From Tsukamurella soli (GTDB lineage: Bacteria > Actinomycetota > Actinomycetes > Mycobacteriales > Mycobacteriaceae), in the NCBI RefSeq assembly GCF_039541155.1, contig NZ_BAABFR010000001.1:110198-174197 (forward strand): DNA of 64,000 nt. The letters are read 5' to 3'. Shown piece by piece: positions 39,554 through 47,566 of the stretch (within the stretch, counting starts at the first letter, position 1; every line of letters begins with the position of its first letter). The notes below the pieces were generated by a model. That model searched no databases and was not told the origin of the DNA. It saw only the letters and a list, made by a program, of their open reading frames with translations. The position numbers were made by a program, and so were the translations under genes.

Positions 39554-40117
39554 TCAGGAGTTGACGCGGCCGAGGTAGCTGCCGTCGCGCGAGTCGACCT
39601 TCAGCTTGTCGCCCGTGTTGATGAACAGGGGGACCTGGATCTCGGCGCCGGTCTCGAGCGTGGCGGGCTTGTTGCCGCCGGTGCTGCGGTCGCCCTGCAG
39701 ACCCGGGTCGGTGTGCTGCACCAGGAGCTCGACGGTGACGGGGAGCTCGACGTACAGCGGCGCCCCCTCGTGCATCGCGATCTGCACCGGCATGTTCTCG
39801 AGCAGGAAGCGGCTGCCGTCGCCGACGGTCGCGGGTGTCACGGTGATCTGGTCGTACGTCTCGCCGTCCATGAAGACGTAGTCGGAGCCGTCGTTGTACA
39901 GGTACGTGAAATCCCGCCGGTCGACGGTCGCGGTCTCGACCTTGACGCCCGCGTTGAAGGTCTTGTCGACGGTCTTTCCGGACAGCACGTTCTTCAGCTT
40001 GGTACGCACGAATGCAGGGCCCTTGCCCGGCTTGACGTGCTGGAATTCGGTGATCTGCCAGAGCTGCCCCTCCTGGTTGAGGACGAGGCCGTTCTTGAAG
40101 TCAGCGGTAGTCGCCAC
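39554..40117 (-). CDS. efp: Elongation factor P
   Basis: 187 residues starting with GTG 40117 after AGGAGAA. It relieves ribosome stalling at polyproline. The three beta-barrel domains are recognisable: VLNQEGQLWQITEFQHVKPGKGPAFVRTK (with the Lys of the KPGKG loop, the usual modification position), then VFMDGETYDQITV, and VPLFINTGDKLKVDSRDGSYLGR at the C-terminus. It lies between pepQ (12 nt) and nusB (9 nt), a conserved actinobacterial order. Confidence 0.97.
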   Translation of the reverse strand: MATTADFKNGLVLNQEGQLWQITEFQHVKPGKGPAFVRTKLKNVLSGKTVDKTFNAGVKVETATVDRRDFTYLYNDGSDYVFMDGETYDQITVTPATVGDGSRFLLENMPVQIAMHEGAPLYVELPVTVELLVQHTDPGLQGDRSTGGNKPATLETGAEIQVPLFINTGDKLKVDSRDGSYLGRVNS

Positions 40118-40129
40118 GAGTCGATTCTC

Positions 40130-41221
40130 CTAGAGTGTGATCAGGTCTTTGCCGGTGCGGGTCAGCAGCTCCGGGCCCGCGGCCCGGACGACGAGTGTGT
40201 CCTCGATGCGAACCCCGCCACGCCCCGGGAGGTACACACCCGGCTCGACGGTGACCACGGCACCGTCCGACAGTGTACCGGTGCCCAGCGCGCCGACCGA
40301 CGGCGCTTCGTGTATCTGCAGTCCGACGCCGTGTCCCAGCCCGTGGACGAAGCGGTCTCCGTACCCCGCCGCGGCGATGACGGCGCGCGCCGCACCGTCC
40401 ACGTCGCGGGTCCCAGCGCCCGGCGCGAGCGCCTCGCGTCCGGCCTGCTGGGCGTGCGCGACGAGACCGTAGATCTCGCGCTGCCAGGCCGCGGGCTCGC
40501 CGAGCACGAAGGTGCGGGTGATGTCGGCGTGGTAGCCGGCGTACCGGGCGCCGAAGTCGATCTTGACGAAGTCACCGGTCGCCAGCACCGCGTCGGTGGG
40601 CCGGTGGTGCGGAATCGCCGAGTGCGACCCGGACGCCACGATGGTCTCGAACGCCGTGTCCTCGGCGCCGCGGTCGTACATGAGGTTCTCCAGATGGCGC
40701 GCGACCTGCGCCTCGGTGCGGCCGGCGCGGATACCGTCTGCCGCGATCAGGGCGGCAAGGGCCTCGTCACTGATCGCACACGCCCGCGCGATGAGCTCGA
40801 TCTCGCCCGGGTCCTTGACCTCCCGGAGTCGCTCGACGACGCCGCGGGTGGGAAGGAGCACCGGACCGACCTTCGCCAGTCTGGTGTGCTCCGCCACCGT
40901 CATCGCGTCGGCCTCGAACGCGACGCGGTCGGTCGGGACGCGGCCCAGCAGGGCCCCGGCGCAGTCGCGCTCGATCACCGCCGGGAGGTCGCCCGCCTGC
41001 GCGACGATCTGGGTGGTGTAGCGGCCGTCGGTGGCGATCACGTCGTCGCGAGGCACGGCGCCGAGCAGCAGAGCGGCATTGGAGCCGGTGAAGCCCGACA
41101 GGTATCGGATGTTGGTGAGGTCGGTGACGAGGAAGGCACCGGCACCGTCGGCTGGGGTGCCGGCAGCCTCCCGGGCTGCCTGCCTGGCTGCGGCGCGGCG
41201 CGCGGCGTGGATGTCGGCCAT
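40130..41221 (-). CDS. pepQ: M24 Xaa-Pro aminopeptidase/dipeptidase
   Basis: 363 residues from ATG 41221 (MADIHAARRAA); 41230 is an alternative. It removes or cleaves N-terminal Xaa-Pro bonds. The metal site of the pita-bread fold is visible: VKIDFGARYAGYHADITRTFVLG (two Asp), HGLGHGVGLQIHE (His) and VTVEPGVYLPGRGGVRIEDTLVV (two Glu). Pairing with efp is typical and links it to proline-rich protein turnover. The choice between PepP and PepQ names is uncertain. Confidence 0.92.
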   Translation of the reverse strand: MADIHAARRAAARQAAREAAGTPADGAGAFLVTDLTNIRYLSGFTGSNAALLLGAVPRDDVIATDGRYTTQIVAQAGDLPAVIERDCAGALLGRVPTDRVAFEADAMTVAEHTRLAKVGPVLLPTRGVVERLREVKDPGEIELIARACAISDEALAALIAADGIRAGRTEAQVARHLENLMYDRGAEDTAFETIVASGSHSAIPHHRPTDAVLATGDFVKIDFGARYAGYHADITRTFVLGEPAAWQREIYGLVAHAQQAGREALAPGAGTRDVDGAARAVIAAAGYGDRFVHGLGHGVGLQIHEAPSVGALGTGTLSDGAVVTVEPGVYLPGRGGVRIEDTLVVRAAGPELLTRTGKDLITL

Positions 41222-41308
41222 GGCGTCCACGGTAGTTGTCCGCTACGACAGCGACCGAAGTCCACCGCCGGGACCGGCCGATCCGGGCCTCGGCGTGGAC
41301 CGATGACG

Positions 41309-42361
41309 TCAGAGTCGATCGATCACATCGAAGTCGCACCCGTCCGCTCGCGCCAGGTACACCGCCTGCCGGGTGTGGCTGCCCCGGAGCGTCATACTGC
41401 CCCGGGCCCCCTCATACCGGACCTGCGGGGCGCGGCGCAGCACGTCGACGAGTTCGGCGCTGCCCGCGGTGCACAGCAGCGCCTCGAGCAGCAGCATGCC
41501 CTCGAAGCAGGACTCCCCCATCGACGTCGGCGGACAGGCGGCGCGGCCGAAGCGGCCGAAGTACCGCGAGCCGAACTCCATCGTCTCCGGGGTCACGACC
41601 GACCCGAAGAAGCCGGCGGCGGCGTAGAGGTCCGTCGTCGCGTCGGCACCGGAGGCCATGAGCATGTGCTCGTCCATGAGCGGCGCGAATCTGGTGGTGC
41701 GGGCCGTCAGCCCGGCCGCGGCGAAAGCACGGTTGAACACGACCGCGTCCTGCCCGAGCAGCAGCATCAGCACCCCCTGCGCCCCCGAGCGGCCGATGTC
41801 CTCGATCACGGCGTCGAAGTCCGCGGTCCCCAGCGGGACGAACCGCACGCGCACCACCCGCCCGCCGAGGGACGTCACGAACCCGACGGATGCGCGGGCG
41901 CTTCCGCGCGCCCAGAGATAGTCGCTGCCCACGATGTACCAGTCCGTGATGCCGCGCTCGTGTCGCAGCCACCGCAGGGCCGGCCGGATCTGCGCGTCCG
42001 GGGTCTCGCCCGTGAGGAACACGCCCGCCGTCGACTCACCGCCCTCGTAGAGCGCCGTGTACACGTACGGGACCCGCAGCCCGAGCCGCGCCGACAGCGC
42101 GCTGCGCACGTCGGAGGTGTGCCAACCGACGACGGCGTCGATCTCGCGCCGGGCGATCAACCCCTCGACCTCGCGGACCACGCGCTCCACGCCGGCCGCG
42201 GCGTCGATGGGCCGGAGTACCACCTCGCGTCCGAACATCCCGCCGCGCCGGTTGATGTCGTCGGCAGCCAGGATCGAACACGACAGGCAGGACGGGCCGA
42301 ACAGCCCCGCCGGACCCTGCATCGGGTAGAGCAGCCCCACAGTGAATCCGCTCATCCGCAT
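41309..42361 (-). CDS. amiC: AmiC-like amide-binding (periplasmic-binding-fold) sensor protein
   Basis: 350 residues from ATG 42361 (or 42355). It opens with SGFTVGLLYPMQGPAGLFGPSCLSC and INRRGGMFGREVVL, typical of branched-chain/amide type 1 binding proteins. It has no signal peptide or lipobox, so it is cytoplasmic, as Pseudomonas AmiC is. AmiC senses short amides and controls the antiterminator AmiR. No AmiR (ANTAR) gene is nearby; instead a MarR gene and amiE-amiB lie divergently beside it. No ABC permease or ATPase is adjacent, which argues against a transport role. Confidence 0.75.
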   Translation of the reverse strand: MRMSGFTVGLLYPMQGPAGLFGPSCLSCSILAADDINRRGGMFGREVVLRPIDAAAGVERVVREVEGLIARREIDAVVGWHTSDVRSALSARLGLRVPYVYTALYEGGESTAGVFLTGETPDAQIRPALRWLRHERGITDWYIVGSDYLWARGSARASVGFVTSLGGRVVRVRFVPLGTADFDAVIEDIGRSGAQGVLMLLLGQDAVVFNRAFAAAGLTARTTRFAPLMDEHMLMASGADATTDLYAAAGFFGSVVTPETMEFGSRYFGRFGRAACPPTSMGESCFEGMLLLEALLCTAGSAELVDVLRRAPQVRYEGARGSMTLRGSHTRQAVYLARADGCDFDVIDRL

Positions 42362-42497
42362 CCGCTCGCCGTACGTGAAGTCGTATCGGTCGATCGGACC
42401 ACACCGCGCCGGTTCGTGCCATTCGGCCGACCCGACTACGGTGAGGACCGTTCGGGCCGAGACCGGTCTGGACGGACCCGAGATCGCAGGAGTCGGC

Positions 42498-42833
42498 ATG
42501 ACGGAGCATGCGGTACGCAGCGCACTCGCCGCTGTCGCAGCGGCGGACGACCTGATCATGCGCGTGTTGACGCCGGTCCTCGCGCGCCACGACCTGACGA
42601 TCGAGCACTTCCGCGCCCTGCGGCTGCTGGCCGACGTCGACGGCGCCACCGTCGGCGAGATCGCCGCACGTACCGGCACGACACCGTCCTCCACGACCCG
42701 ACTGGTCGACCGACTCGTCGAGCGCAACCTCGCGTATCGCCGCCCGGCCCCGACGGACCGCCGCAGCGTAGTGCTCACGATGTCGGACACGGGCCGGAGC
42801 GTGTGGGACTCGCTCGTCGCCGAACTCGGCTGA
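42498..42833 (+). CDS. MarR family regulator, shortened C-terminus
   Basis: 111 residues from ATG 42498, after GCAGGAG; the upstream frame overlaps the amiC-like gene. It has the winged helix-turn-helix: HFRALRLLADVDGATVGEIAARTGTTPSSTTRLVDRLVERNLAYRRPAPTDRRSVVLTMSDTGR, seen in that order. MarR proteins are about 140-150 residues, and the terminal dimerisation helices are missing here: the protein stops at DSLVAELG. A 23-bp palindrome lies 38 nt beyond the stop, over the amiE promoter, making this gene the likely local regulator. Confidence 0.75.
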   Translation: MTEHAVRSALAAVAAADDLIMRVLTPVLARHDLTIEHFRALRLLADVDGATVGEIAARTGTTPSSTTRLVDRLVERNLAYRRPAPTDRRSVVLTMSDTGRSVWDSLVAELG

Positions 42834-42870
42834 TCGCACCGACTTCCGGCCGCTCCTCGTACCGATCGGG

Positions 42871-42893
42871 GATAATCCCGAATCGGTATTATC
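42871..42893. promoter_or_regulatory. Palindromic operator over the amiE promoter
   Basis: Arms GATAATCCCGA (42871-42881) and TCGGTATTATC (42883-42893) match at 10 of 11 positions around a central A. TATTAT within it (42887-42892) is a good -10 box, so a bound protein would block transcription of amiE. The MarR gene just upstream is the natural candidate; binding is inferred. Confidence 0.6.
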
Positions 42894-42918
42894 GTGGGGG
42901 TGTCGAAAGGAGTCCACC

Positions 42919-43956
42919 ATGCGCCACGGAGACATCTCCTCCAGTCCCGACACCGTCGGGGTCGCCGTCGTCAACTACAAGATGCCCCGCCTACACACCC
43001 GCGAGCAGGTGATCGACAACTGCCACAGGATCGCCGACATGCTCGTCGGCATGAAGTCCGGGCTGCCCGGCATGAACCTCGTGGTCTTCCCCGAGTACTC
43101 GACGCAGGGCATCATGTACGACCCCGACGAGATGTACGCGACCGCCGCGGCGATCCCCGGCGAGGAGACGCGGATCTTCTCGGAGGCCTGCCGGAAGGCG
43201 GGCACCTGGGGCGTCTTCTCCATCACCGGCGAGCAGCACGAGGATCACCCGCACAAGCCGCCGTACAACACCCTGATCCTGATCGACAGTCAGGGCCAGA
43301 TCGTGCAGAAGTACCGCAAGATCATCCCGTGGGCGCCGATCGAGGGGTGGTACCCCGGCGACTCGACGTACGTCGTCGAGGGACCCAAGGGCCTGAAGAT
43401 CTCGCTCATCGTGTGCGACGACGGCAACTATCCCGAGATCTGGCGCGACTGCGCGATGAAGGGAGCCGAGCTGGTCGTGCGCTGCCAGGGGTACATGTAC
43501 CCGGCGAAGGAGCAGCAGGTGCTGATGGCCAAGGCGATGGCGTGGGCGAACAACGTGTACGTCGCGGTCGCCAACGCCGCCGGCTTCGACGGTGTCTACT
43601 CGTACTTCGGGCACTCGTCGATCATCGGCTTCGACGGCCGGACGCTGGGCGAGACCGGCGAGGAGGAGTACGGCATCCAGTACGCGCAGCTGTCGGTGTC
43701 GGCGATCCGCGACGCCCGCAGACATGACCAGTCCCAGAACCACCTGTTCAAGATCCTCCACCGCGGCTACACGGGTATCCACGCCGCCGGCGAGGGCGAC
43801 AAGGGCGTGGCGGAGTGTCCGTTCGACTTCTACAAGCTGTGGGTGACCGACGCCGAGGCGGCGCGGGAGCAGGTCGAGTCGTTCACCCGCGACACCGTCG
43901 GCGTCGCCGAGTGCCCCGTCGGCTCGCTGCCCACGGAGAAGACCCGCGAGGCCTGA
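42919..43956 (+). CDS. amiE: Aliphatic amidase
   Basis: 345 residues, almost colinear with Pseudomonas AmiE. It hydrolyses short amides to the acid and ammonia. The nitrilase-type triad sits at the same numbers as in the known enzyme: Glu59 (VVFPEYSTQG), Lys134 (KYRKIIPWAP) and Cys166 (IVCDDGNYPE). The ATG follows AAAGGAG. It is followed directly by amiB (stop to start 2 nt), and an operator-like palindrome covers its promoter, so amide-responsive induction is likely. Confidence 0.95.
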   Translation: MRHGDISSSPDTVGVAVVNYKMPRLHTREQVIDNCHRIADMLVGMKSGLPGMNLVVFPEYSTQGIMYDPDEMYATAAAIPGEETRIFSEACRKAGTWGVFSITGEQHEDHPHKPPYNTLILIDSQGQIVQKYRKIIPWAPIEGWYPGDSTYVVEGPKGLKISLIVCDDGNYPEIWRDCAMKGAELVVRCQGYMYPAKEQQVLMAKAMAWANNVYVAVANAAGFDGVYSYFGHSSIIGFDGRTLGETGEEEYGIQYAQLSVSAIRDARRHDQSQNHLFKILHRGYTGIHAAGEGDKGVAECPFDFYKLWVTDAEAAREQVESFTRDTVGVAECPVGSLPTEKTREA

Positions 43957-43958
43957 CG

Positions 43959-45092
43959 GTGCCGTTCATCACCGACCGGCTGGCCGCCGAGGGCGCAGCT
44001 GCCCCCGGCGGCCGACCCAGGCCGCCCGATCGCCCCACCGACGCCGACTTCGCCGCGGCCTCCGTCGGCCGCATCGACGCGGCTCGCATCGAGAAACAGC
44101 TGCGCGCCAACATCTTCGGCCAGGACAACGCGATCGACGCGATCTTTACCACCCTGTCCGTGGTGCAGGCCGGACTGAACGACCGCACGCGGCCGCTGGC
44201 GAGCCACCTCCTGGTGGGGCCGACCGGGACGGGGAAGACGGAGATCGTCCGGCAGCTCGCGTCCGCGCTGCGCACCGGACCCGACGACTTCTGCCGGGTG
44301 GACATGTCCGCGATGGCGCAGGAGCACTACGCCGCGTCGTTCGCGGGCGCGCCGCCCGGCTACGCCGGTTCGAAGGAGGGGCTCAGCGTCTTCGACCGCT
44401 CGCAGGTGGAGGGCACCGTCTCCATGCCGGGAATCGTCCTGTTCGACGAGGTGGAGAAGGCGCACACCACCGTGATCCGTGCGCTGCTGCACGTCCTCGA
44501 TCGCGGCCTGCTCACGTTGGCCAACGGCCAGCAGAAGTACGACTTCCGTAACTGCCTCGTGTTCCTGACCTCCAACCTGGGCAGCCGTGAGCTGCGCGCC
44601 GAGCAGGTGACGCCGTGGCACCGCGCCGGCCGTGCGCTCGCTCGCCGCTCCCCGGCGGCGGTCGGCGGTCGGGTCGAGCGGCGGCTCGAGCGCCGTCTCG
44701 ACCGGATCTCCGAGCGCGCGATCACGGCGTTCTTCGATCCGGAGTTCCGCAACCGCATCGACGTGGTGACGCTCTTCGAGGAGCTCACGCCCGACGCCGC
44801 AGTGCAGGTCGCCCGCCACGAGCTCGGCCGGTTCGCTGCGGCGTCCGCCAGACGCGGTGTGCGGCTGTCGGTCGACGACGCGGTCGCACCGCTGCTCGTG
44901 CGGGACGGCTTCGACCCGGCGTACGGCGCCCGGTCGATCCGGCGGCAGATCCGCCACGAGGTCTGGCCCCTGGTCGCGAACGCGGTGATCACGCACCGCG
45001 CCGCGCGAACGGTGGACGTGCACAAGGACATCCAGGCGACGCTGAGCGTAATTGGCGGCGCCCATCCCGGCCTGCGATGCCTCGTCGACTGA
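43959..45092 (+). CDS. amiB: AmiB-like AAA+ ATPase of the amidase operon
   Basis: 377 residues from GTG 43959, 2 nt past the amiE stop. A ClpA/B-type AAA+ domain is visible: Walker A GPTGTGKT at 87-94, Walker B GIVLFDEVEKAH, LVFLTSNLGS (sensor 1) and DPAYGARSIRRQI (sensor 2). No ClpP-binding or N-terminal substrate domain is recognised. In Pseudomonas the AmiB ATPase lies between amiE and amiC and its role is unclear; a chaperone or transport-energising role for the amidase system is assumed. Confidence 0.85.
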   Translation: MPFITDRLAAEGAAAPGGRPRPPDRPTDADFAAASVGRIDAARIEKQLRANIFGQDNAIDAIFTTLSVVQAGLNDRTRPLASHLLVGPTGTGKTEIVRQLASALRTGPDDFCRVDMSAMAQEHYAASFAGAPPGYAGSKEGLSVFDRSQVEGTVSMPGIVLFDEVEKAHTTVIRALLHVLDRGLLTLANGQQKYDFRNCLVFLTSNLGSRELRAEQVTPWHRAGRALARRSPAAVGGRVERRLERRLDRISERAITAFFDPEFRNRIDVVTLFEELTPDAAVQVARHELGRFAAASARRGVRLSVDDAVAPLLVRDGFDPAYGARSIRRQIRHEVWPLVANAVITHRAARTVDVHKDIQATLSVIGGAHPGLRCLVD

Positions 45093-45127
45093 TCGGGGCG
45101 GAGCGGCCGAGCCCGCGCGACCGCAGA

Positions 45128-45147
45128 TACCAAGTACAGACTTGGTA
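45128..45147. promoter_or_regulatory. Palindromic operator upstream of the second MarR gene
   Basis: Perfect inverted repeat TACCAAGT-ACAG-ACTTGGTA, 30 nt before the MarR ATG. A near half-site, AACTTGTAATG, follows at 45152-45162. Position and symmetry suggest autoregulation by the MarR protein encoded at 45177. Confidence 0.6.
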
Positions 45148-45176
45148 GGCGAAACTTGTAATGCTAGCCTTGGCGC

Positions 45177-45614
45177 ATGCCCCCCAGCCCCGACGTCGAC
45201 GATGTCGCCGCCGCGCTGTATTCGAGCATCGGCCTGTGCCTGCGCGTGCTCCGACTGAGCAGGGGCGAGGGCGCGCCGAGCCTCTCCGAGGTGTCGGCCC
45301 TCAAGCGCCTCGATCGCGGGGGCGCGACCACGGTCACCGCTCTCGCCGCAGCGGAGCAGATCAGCGTGCAGTCCATGGGTGCGACGCTCGGCGCGCTCGA
45401 GACGCGCGGCCTGGTGCACCGCGATCGCGATCCCGACGACGGGCGCAGGTCCGTCCTGTCGATCACCCCGGCCGGGCGACGAGTGCTCGAGGACAAGCAG
45501 AACGCCCGCACCCAGCAGCTGGCCCGGGCCCTGTCAGGGGACTTCAGCCCCGTCGAGCTCGACCAGCTCATGACCGCGGCACCACTGATCGAACGGATGG
45601 CGAGACGACTGTGA
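45177..45614 (+). CDS. MarR family transcriptional regulator
   Basis: 145 residues, normal MarR length. The winged HTH runs through LSEVSALKRLDRGGATTVTALAAAEQISVQSMGATLGALETRGLVHRDRDPDDGRRSVLSITPAGRR (read in order), flanked by dimerisation helices. Its stop overlaps the GTG of the PEBP gene by 4 nt, so the two are co-expressed. A perfect palindrome upstream is the probable operator. The inducer is unknown. Confidence 0.88.
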   Translation: MPPSPDVDDVAAALYSSIGLCLRVLRLSRGEGAPSLSEVSALKRLDRGGATTVTALAAAEQISVQSMGATLGALETRGLVHRDRDPDDGRRSVLSITPAGRRVLEDKQNARTQQLARALSGDFSPVELDQLMTAAPLIERMARRL

Positions 45615-46204
45615 CACTCCTCGGCACGCTGCTGCGCAACCAGCGGGCACGCGATGCGCGCTCGGCGTGGAACCTGCCCGGCCTACAGGGCCCCGACCTG
45701 TTGACGGTGACGAGCAGCCGCTTCGAGCACGGCGGGACCATCCCGCACGAGCACGCCGGCAAGCGAGTCGGCGGGCTGGACGTCTCGCCCGACCTGACCT
45801 GGAGCGCACCGCCGCCCGAGACGACGGCACTACTGCTGGCCGTCGAGGACCTCGATGCCCCGATCCTGCCCACGCCGGCCGTGCACTGCCTCGCACTCAT
45901 CGACCCCGCGCGGCTCGACGTGGCCGGTCACCTGCCGCCGGGCGCACTCTCGGCGCGAGCGCCCGCGGCGGGCGTGCGGATCCTCAGGTCCACCGTCGGC
46001 CGCGGTTATCACGGCCCGGAACCGTTGAAAGGCCATGGGCCACACCGCTACACGTTCGAGCTGTTCGCCCTGACCACCGAAGACGGCGAGGCGCTGGCCC
46101 ACGGCGGGGCGCCGATCGACCGCGCCCGGCCGCGCATCGTCCTCTCGTCCATCACCGCACCCGTCACCGCCCGCGGGCGGCTGACGGGCGTCGCCGAACG
46201 CTGA
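45611..46204 (+). CDS. YbhB/YbcL-type PEBP (Raf kinase inhibitor-like) protein
   Basis: 197 residues from GTG 45611. Family motifs are LTVTSSRFEHGGTIPHEHAG, LDVSPDLTWSAPPPETTALLLAVEDLDAP and GYHGPEPLKGHGPHRYTFELFAL, each seen in order, forming the phosphatidylethanolamine-binding pocket. There is no signal peptide. The biochemical role of bacterial members is unknown. Tight coupling with a MarR regulator suggests it belongs to a stress- or ligand-induced unit. Confidence 0.85.
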   Translation: MTLLGTLLRNQRARDARSAWNLPGLQGPDLLTVTSSRFEHGGTIPHEHAGKRVGGLDVSPDLTWSAPPPETTALLLAVEDLDAPILPTPAVHCLALIDPARLDVAGHLPPGALSARAPAAGVRILRSTVGRGYHGPEPLKGHGPHRYTFELFALTTEDGEALAHGGAPIDRARPRIVLSSITAPVTARGRLTGVAER

Positions 46205-46235
46205 CCCGCGACCGGGCCCAGAGAGACAGGTCCTC

Positions 46236-46973
46236 ATGACCACCGTTCCGACGTCGTCCCGCAGGGCCCGGATCGCCGCCGCGCTCGCACTGGTAGCCAC
46301 GCTGGTCGCGGCGTGCGGCGGATCCACCACCACCGCCGCCTCCACCGCGACGATCACCGTCGCCGCCCCCACGCGCGCCGCCGCCTCCGGCGCCCGGCCC
46401 GCTCTCGATCCCGCGCACACCGCGCTGCTGGTGATGGATATGCAGCAGGGGATCGTGTCCGAGCTGAGCGCGTCGGCCGGCACCGTCATCACCCACACCG
46501 CCGCCGCGGAACAGGCCGCACGCAGGGCCGGCGTCCACGTCGTGTTGGTGGGCACCGCCTTCCAGGCCGGCTACCCCGAGGTGTCGCAGAACAACAAGGC
46601 CTTCGCCCGCGTGATCGGCAGCGGGTCGATGCTGCAGGGCAGCCCGGAGTCGCAGTTCGACCCCCGCATCGCGGCGGTCGGCAACGAGCCGGTCGTCATC
46701 AAGGCGCGGGTCGGCGCGTTCGGATCCACGCCGCTGCGGGAGATCCTGCGCGCCGGCCACATCCAGACCCTCGTCCTGACCGGCATCGCCACCAGCGGGG
46801 TCGTGCTGTCGACGCTGCGCGTCGCCGCCGACGACGACTACCGGATCATCGTGCTCTCGGACTGCGTCGCCGATCCCGACCCCGAGGTGCAGCGCGTCCT
46901 GCTCGACAAGGTGTTCCCCACCCAGGCCGACGTGATGACGTCTGCCGCGTTCGACGCCGAGCTGGCCACGTAG
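46236..46973 (+). CDS. Isochorismatase-like hydrolase exported as a lipoprotein
   Basis: 245 residues. The N-terminus is a lipoprotein signal (RIAAALALVATLVAACGG, lipobox Cys near 28), then a Thr/Ala linker, then a cysteine-hydrolase fold: LLVMDMQQGIV (Asp), VVIKARVGAFGSTPL (Lys), TGIATSGVVLSTLRVAADDDY. The catalytic Cys of the family, expected in the TGxxTxxCV motif, is Val here, recalling EntB-type proteins that lack it. Export of this fold is unusual, so a carrier or binding role outside the membrane is possible. It ends before a long palindromic repeat. Confidence 0.8.
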   Translation: MTTVPTSSRRARIAAALALVATLVAACGGSTTTAASTATITVAAPTRAAASGARPALDPAHTALLVMDMQQGIVSELSASAGTVITHTAAAEQAARRAGVHVVLVGTAFQAGYPEVSQNNKAFARVIGSGSMLQGSPESQFDPRIAAVGNEPVVIKARVGAFGSTPLREILRAGHIQTLVLTGIATSGVVLSTLRVAADDDYRIIVLSDCVADPDPEVQRVLLDKVFPTQADVMTSAAFDAELAT

Positions 46974-46987
46974 GTAGCCCCCGCTGT

Positions 46988-47093
46988 TCCAACATGTGCA
47001 CCGTTCCGTCGGTCCCCCGGCTTCGCTGAGTGTCCAACATGTGCACCGTTCCGTCGGCCCCGGGGGCCGACGGAACGGTGCACATGTTGGACA
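46988..47093. repeat. 63-bp perfect palindrome plus a third copy of its unit
   Basis: 47031-47061 and 47063-47093 are perfect 31-bp inverted repeats around one central base; each arm contains CCAACATGTGCACCGTTCC. A further 25-nt direct copy lies at 46988-47012, giving three units in 106 bp. It sits between two convergent genes and could act as a bidirectional terminator; the extra copy points to a REP/REPIN-like mobile palindrome. Confidence 0.75.
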
Positions 47094-47102
47094 GGCGTCG
47101 GA

Positions 47103-47546
47103 TCAGGCCGCCGAGATCACGAAGATCGGGTACCGGGGCGCCGCGGCGGCGATCGTCGCGTCGTCACTGTCCACCGCGAGCCCGGGGAAGAATGCGCCGA
47201 TCTCCCACCGCCACTTGCGCAGGTACTCGCGCAGGACGGGCACCTTATCGGCATCCGGCAACTCGGTGGCGGTGAACGCCTCGGCCCGGCGACCGAGCCG
47301 CAGCTCACCTCCGCCTGCGACGCGCATATTGCGCACCCACTGCGTGACGCCGCGGGGCGCGACGAGGTAGCGCCGTCCGTCGAGCGCCAGGGGGTTGACG
47401 GGCGTGGTGCGCCACTGCCCCGAGGTACGGCCGCGCACCGCGAGCTGACGGCTGCCCATCAGCGAGACACCATGGCAGGCAAGCCAACCCACCGCGTTGT
47501 TCATCGCCGTCGTGCCCTGGCCCGGAGCATTGGTCTTGTCGGTCAC
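47103..47546 (-). CDS. F420-dependent (Ddn-like) nitroreductase family protein
   Basis: 147 residues from GTG 47546 after AAGGGAG; the longer frame from 47624 would run through the operator region. The motifs LAVRGRTSGQWRTTPVNPLALDGRRYLVAPRGVTQWVRNMRVAGGGELRLGRR, in that order, define the deazaflavin (F420)-binding split-barrel family of M. tuberculosis Ddn. It probably reduces quinones or nitro compounds. It is divergent from a TetR gene, with two shared palindromic operators between them. Confidence 0.85.
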   Translation of the reverse strand: MTDKTNAPGQGTTAMNNAVGWLACHGVSLMGSRQLAVRGRTSGQWRTTPVNPLALDGRRYLVAPRGVTQWVRNMRVAGGGELRLGRRAEAFTATELPDADKVPVLREYLRKWRWEIGAFFPGLAVDSDDATIAAAAPRYPIFVISAA

Positions 47547-47566
47547 GGTGGACTCCCTTCGAATTT

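Noticed and set aside
41309..42361. Substrate-binding protein of an ABC amide/urea transporter.
   Set aside because: No signal peptide or lipobox, no permease or ATPase genes nearby, and divergent amiE-amiB make an AmiC-type sensor more likely.
39296..43012. Very long open frame on the plus strand (about 1,240 codons) across nusB, efp, pepQ and the amiC-like gene.
   Set aside because: It is antisense to well-identified genes, has a high-Arg/Gly shadow composition and no family motifs; long antisense frames are normal at this GC content.
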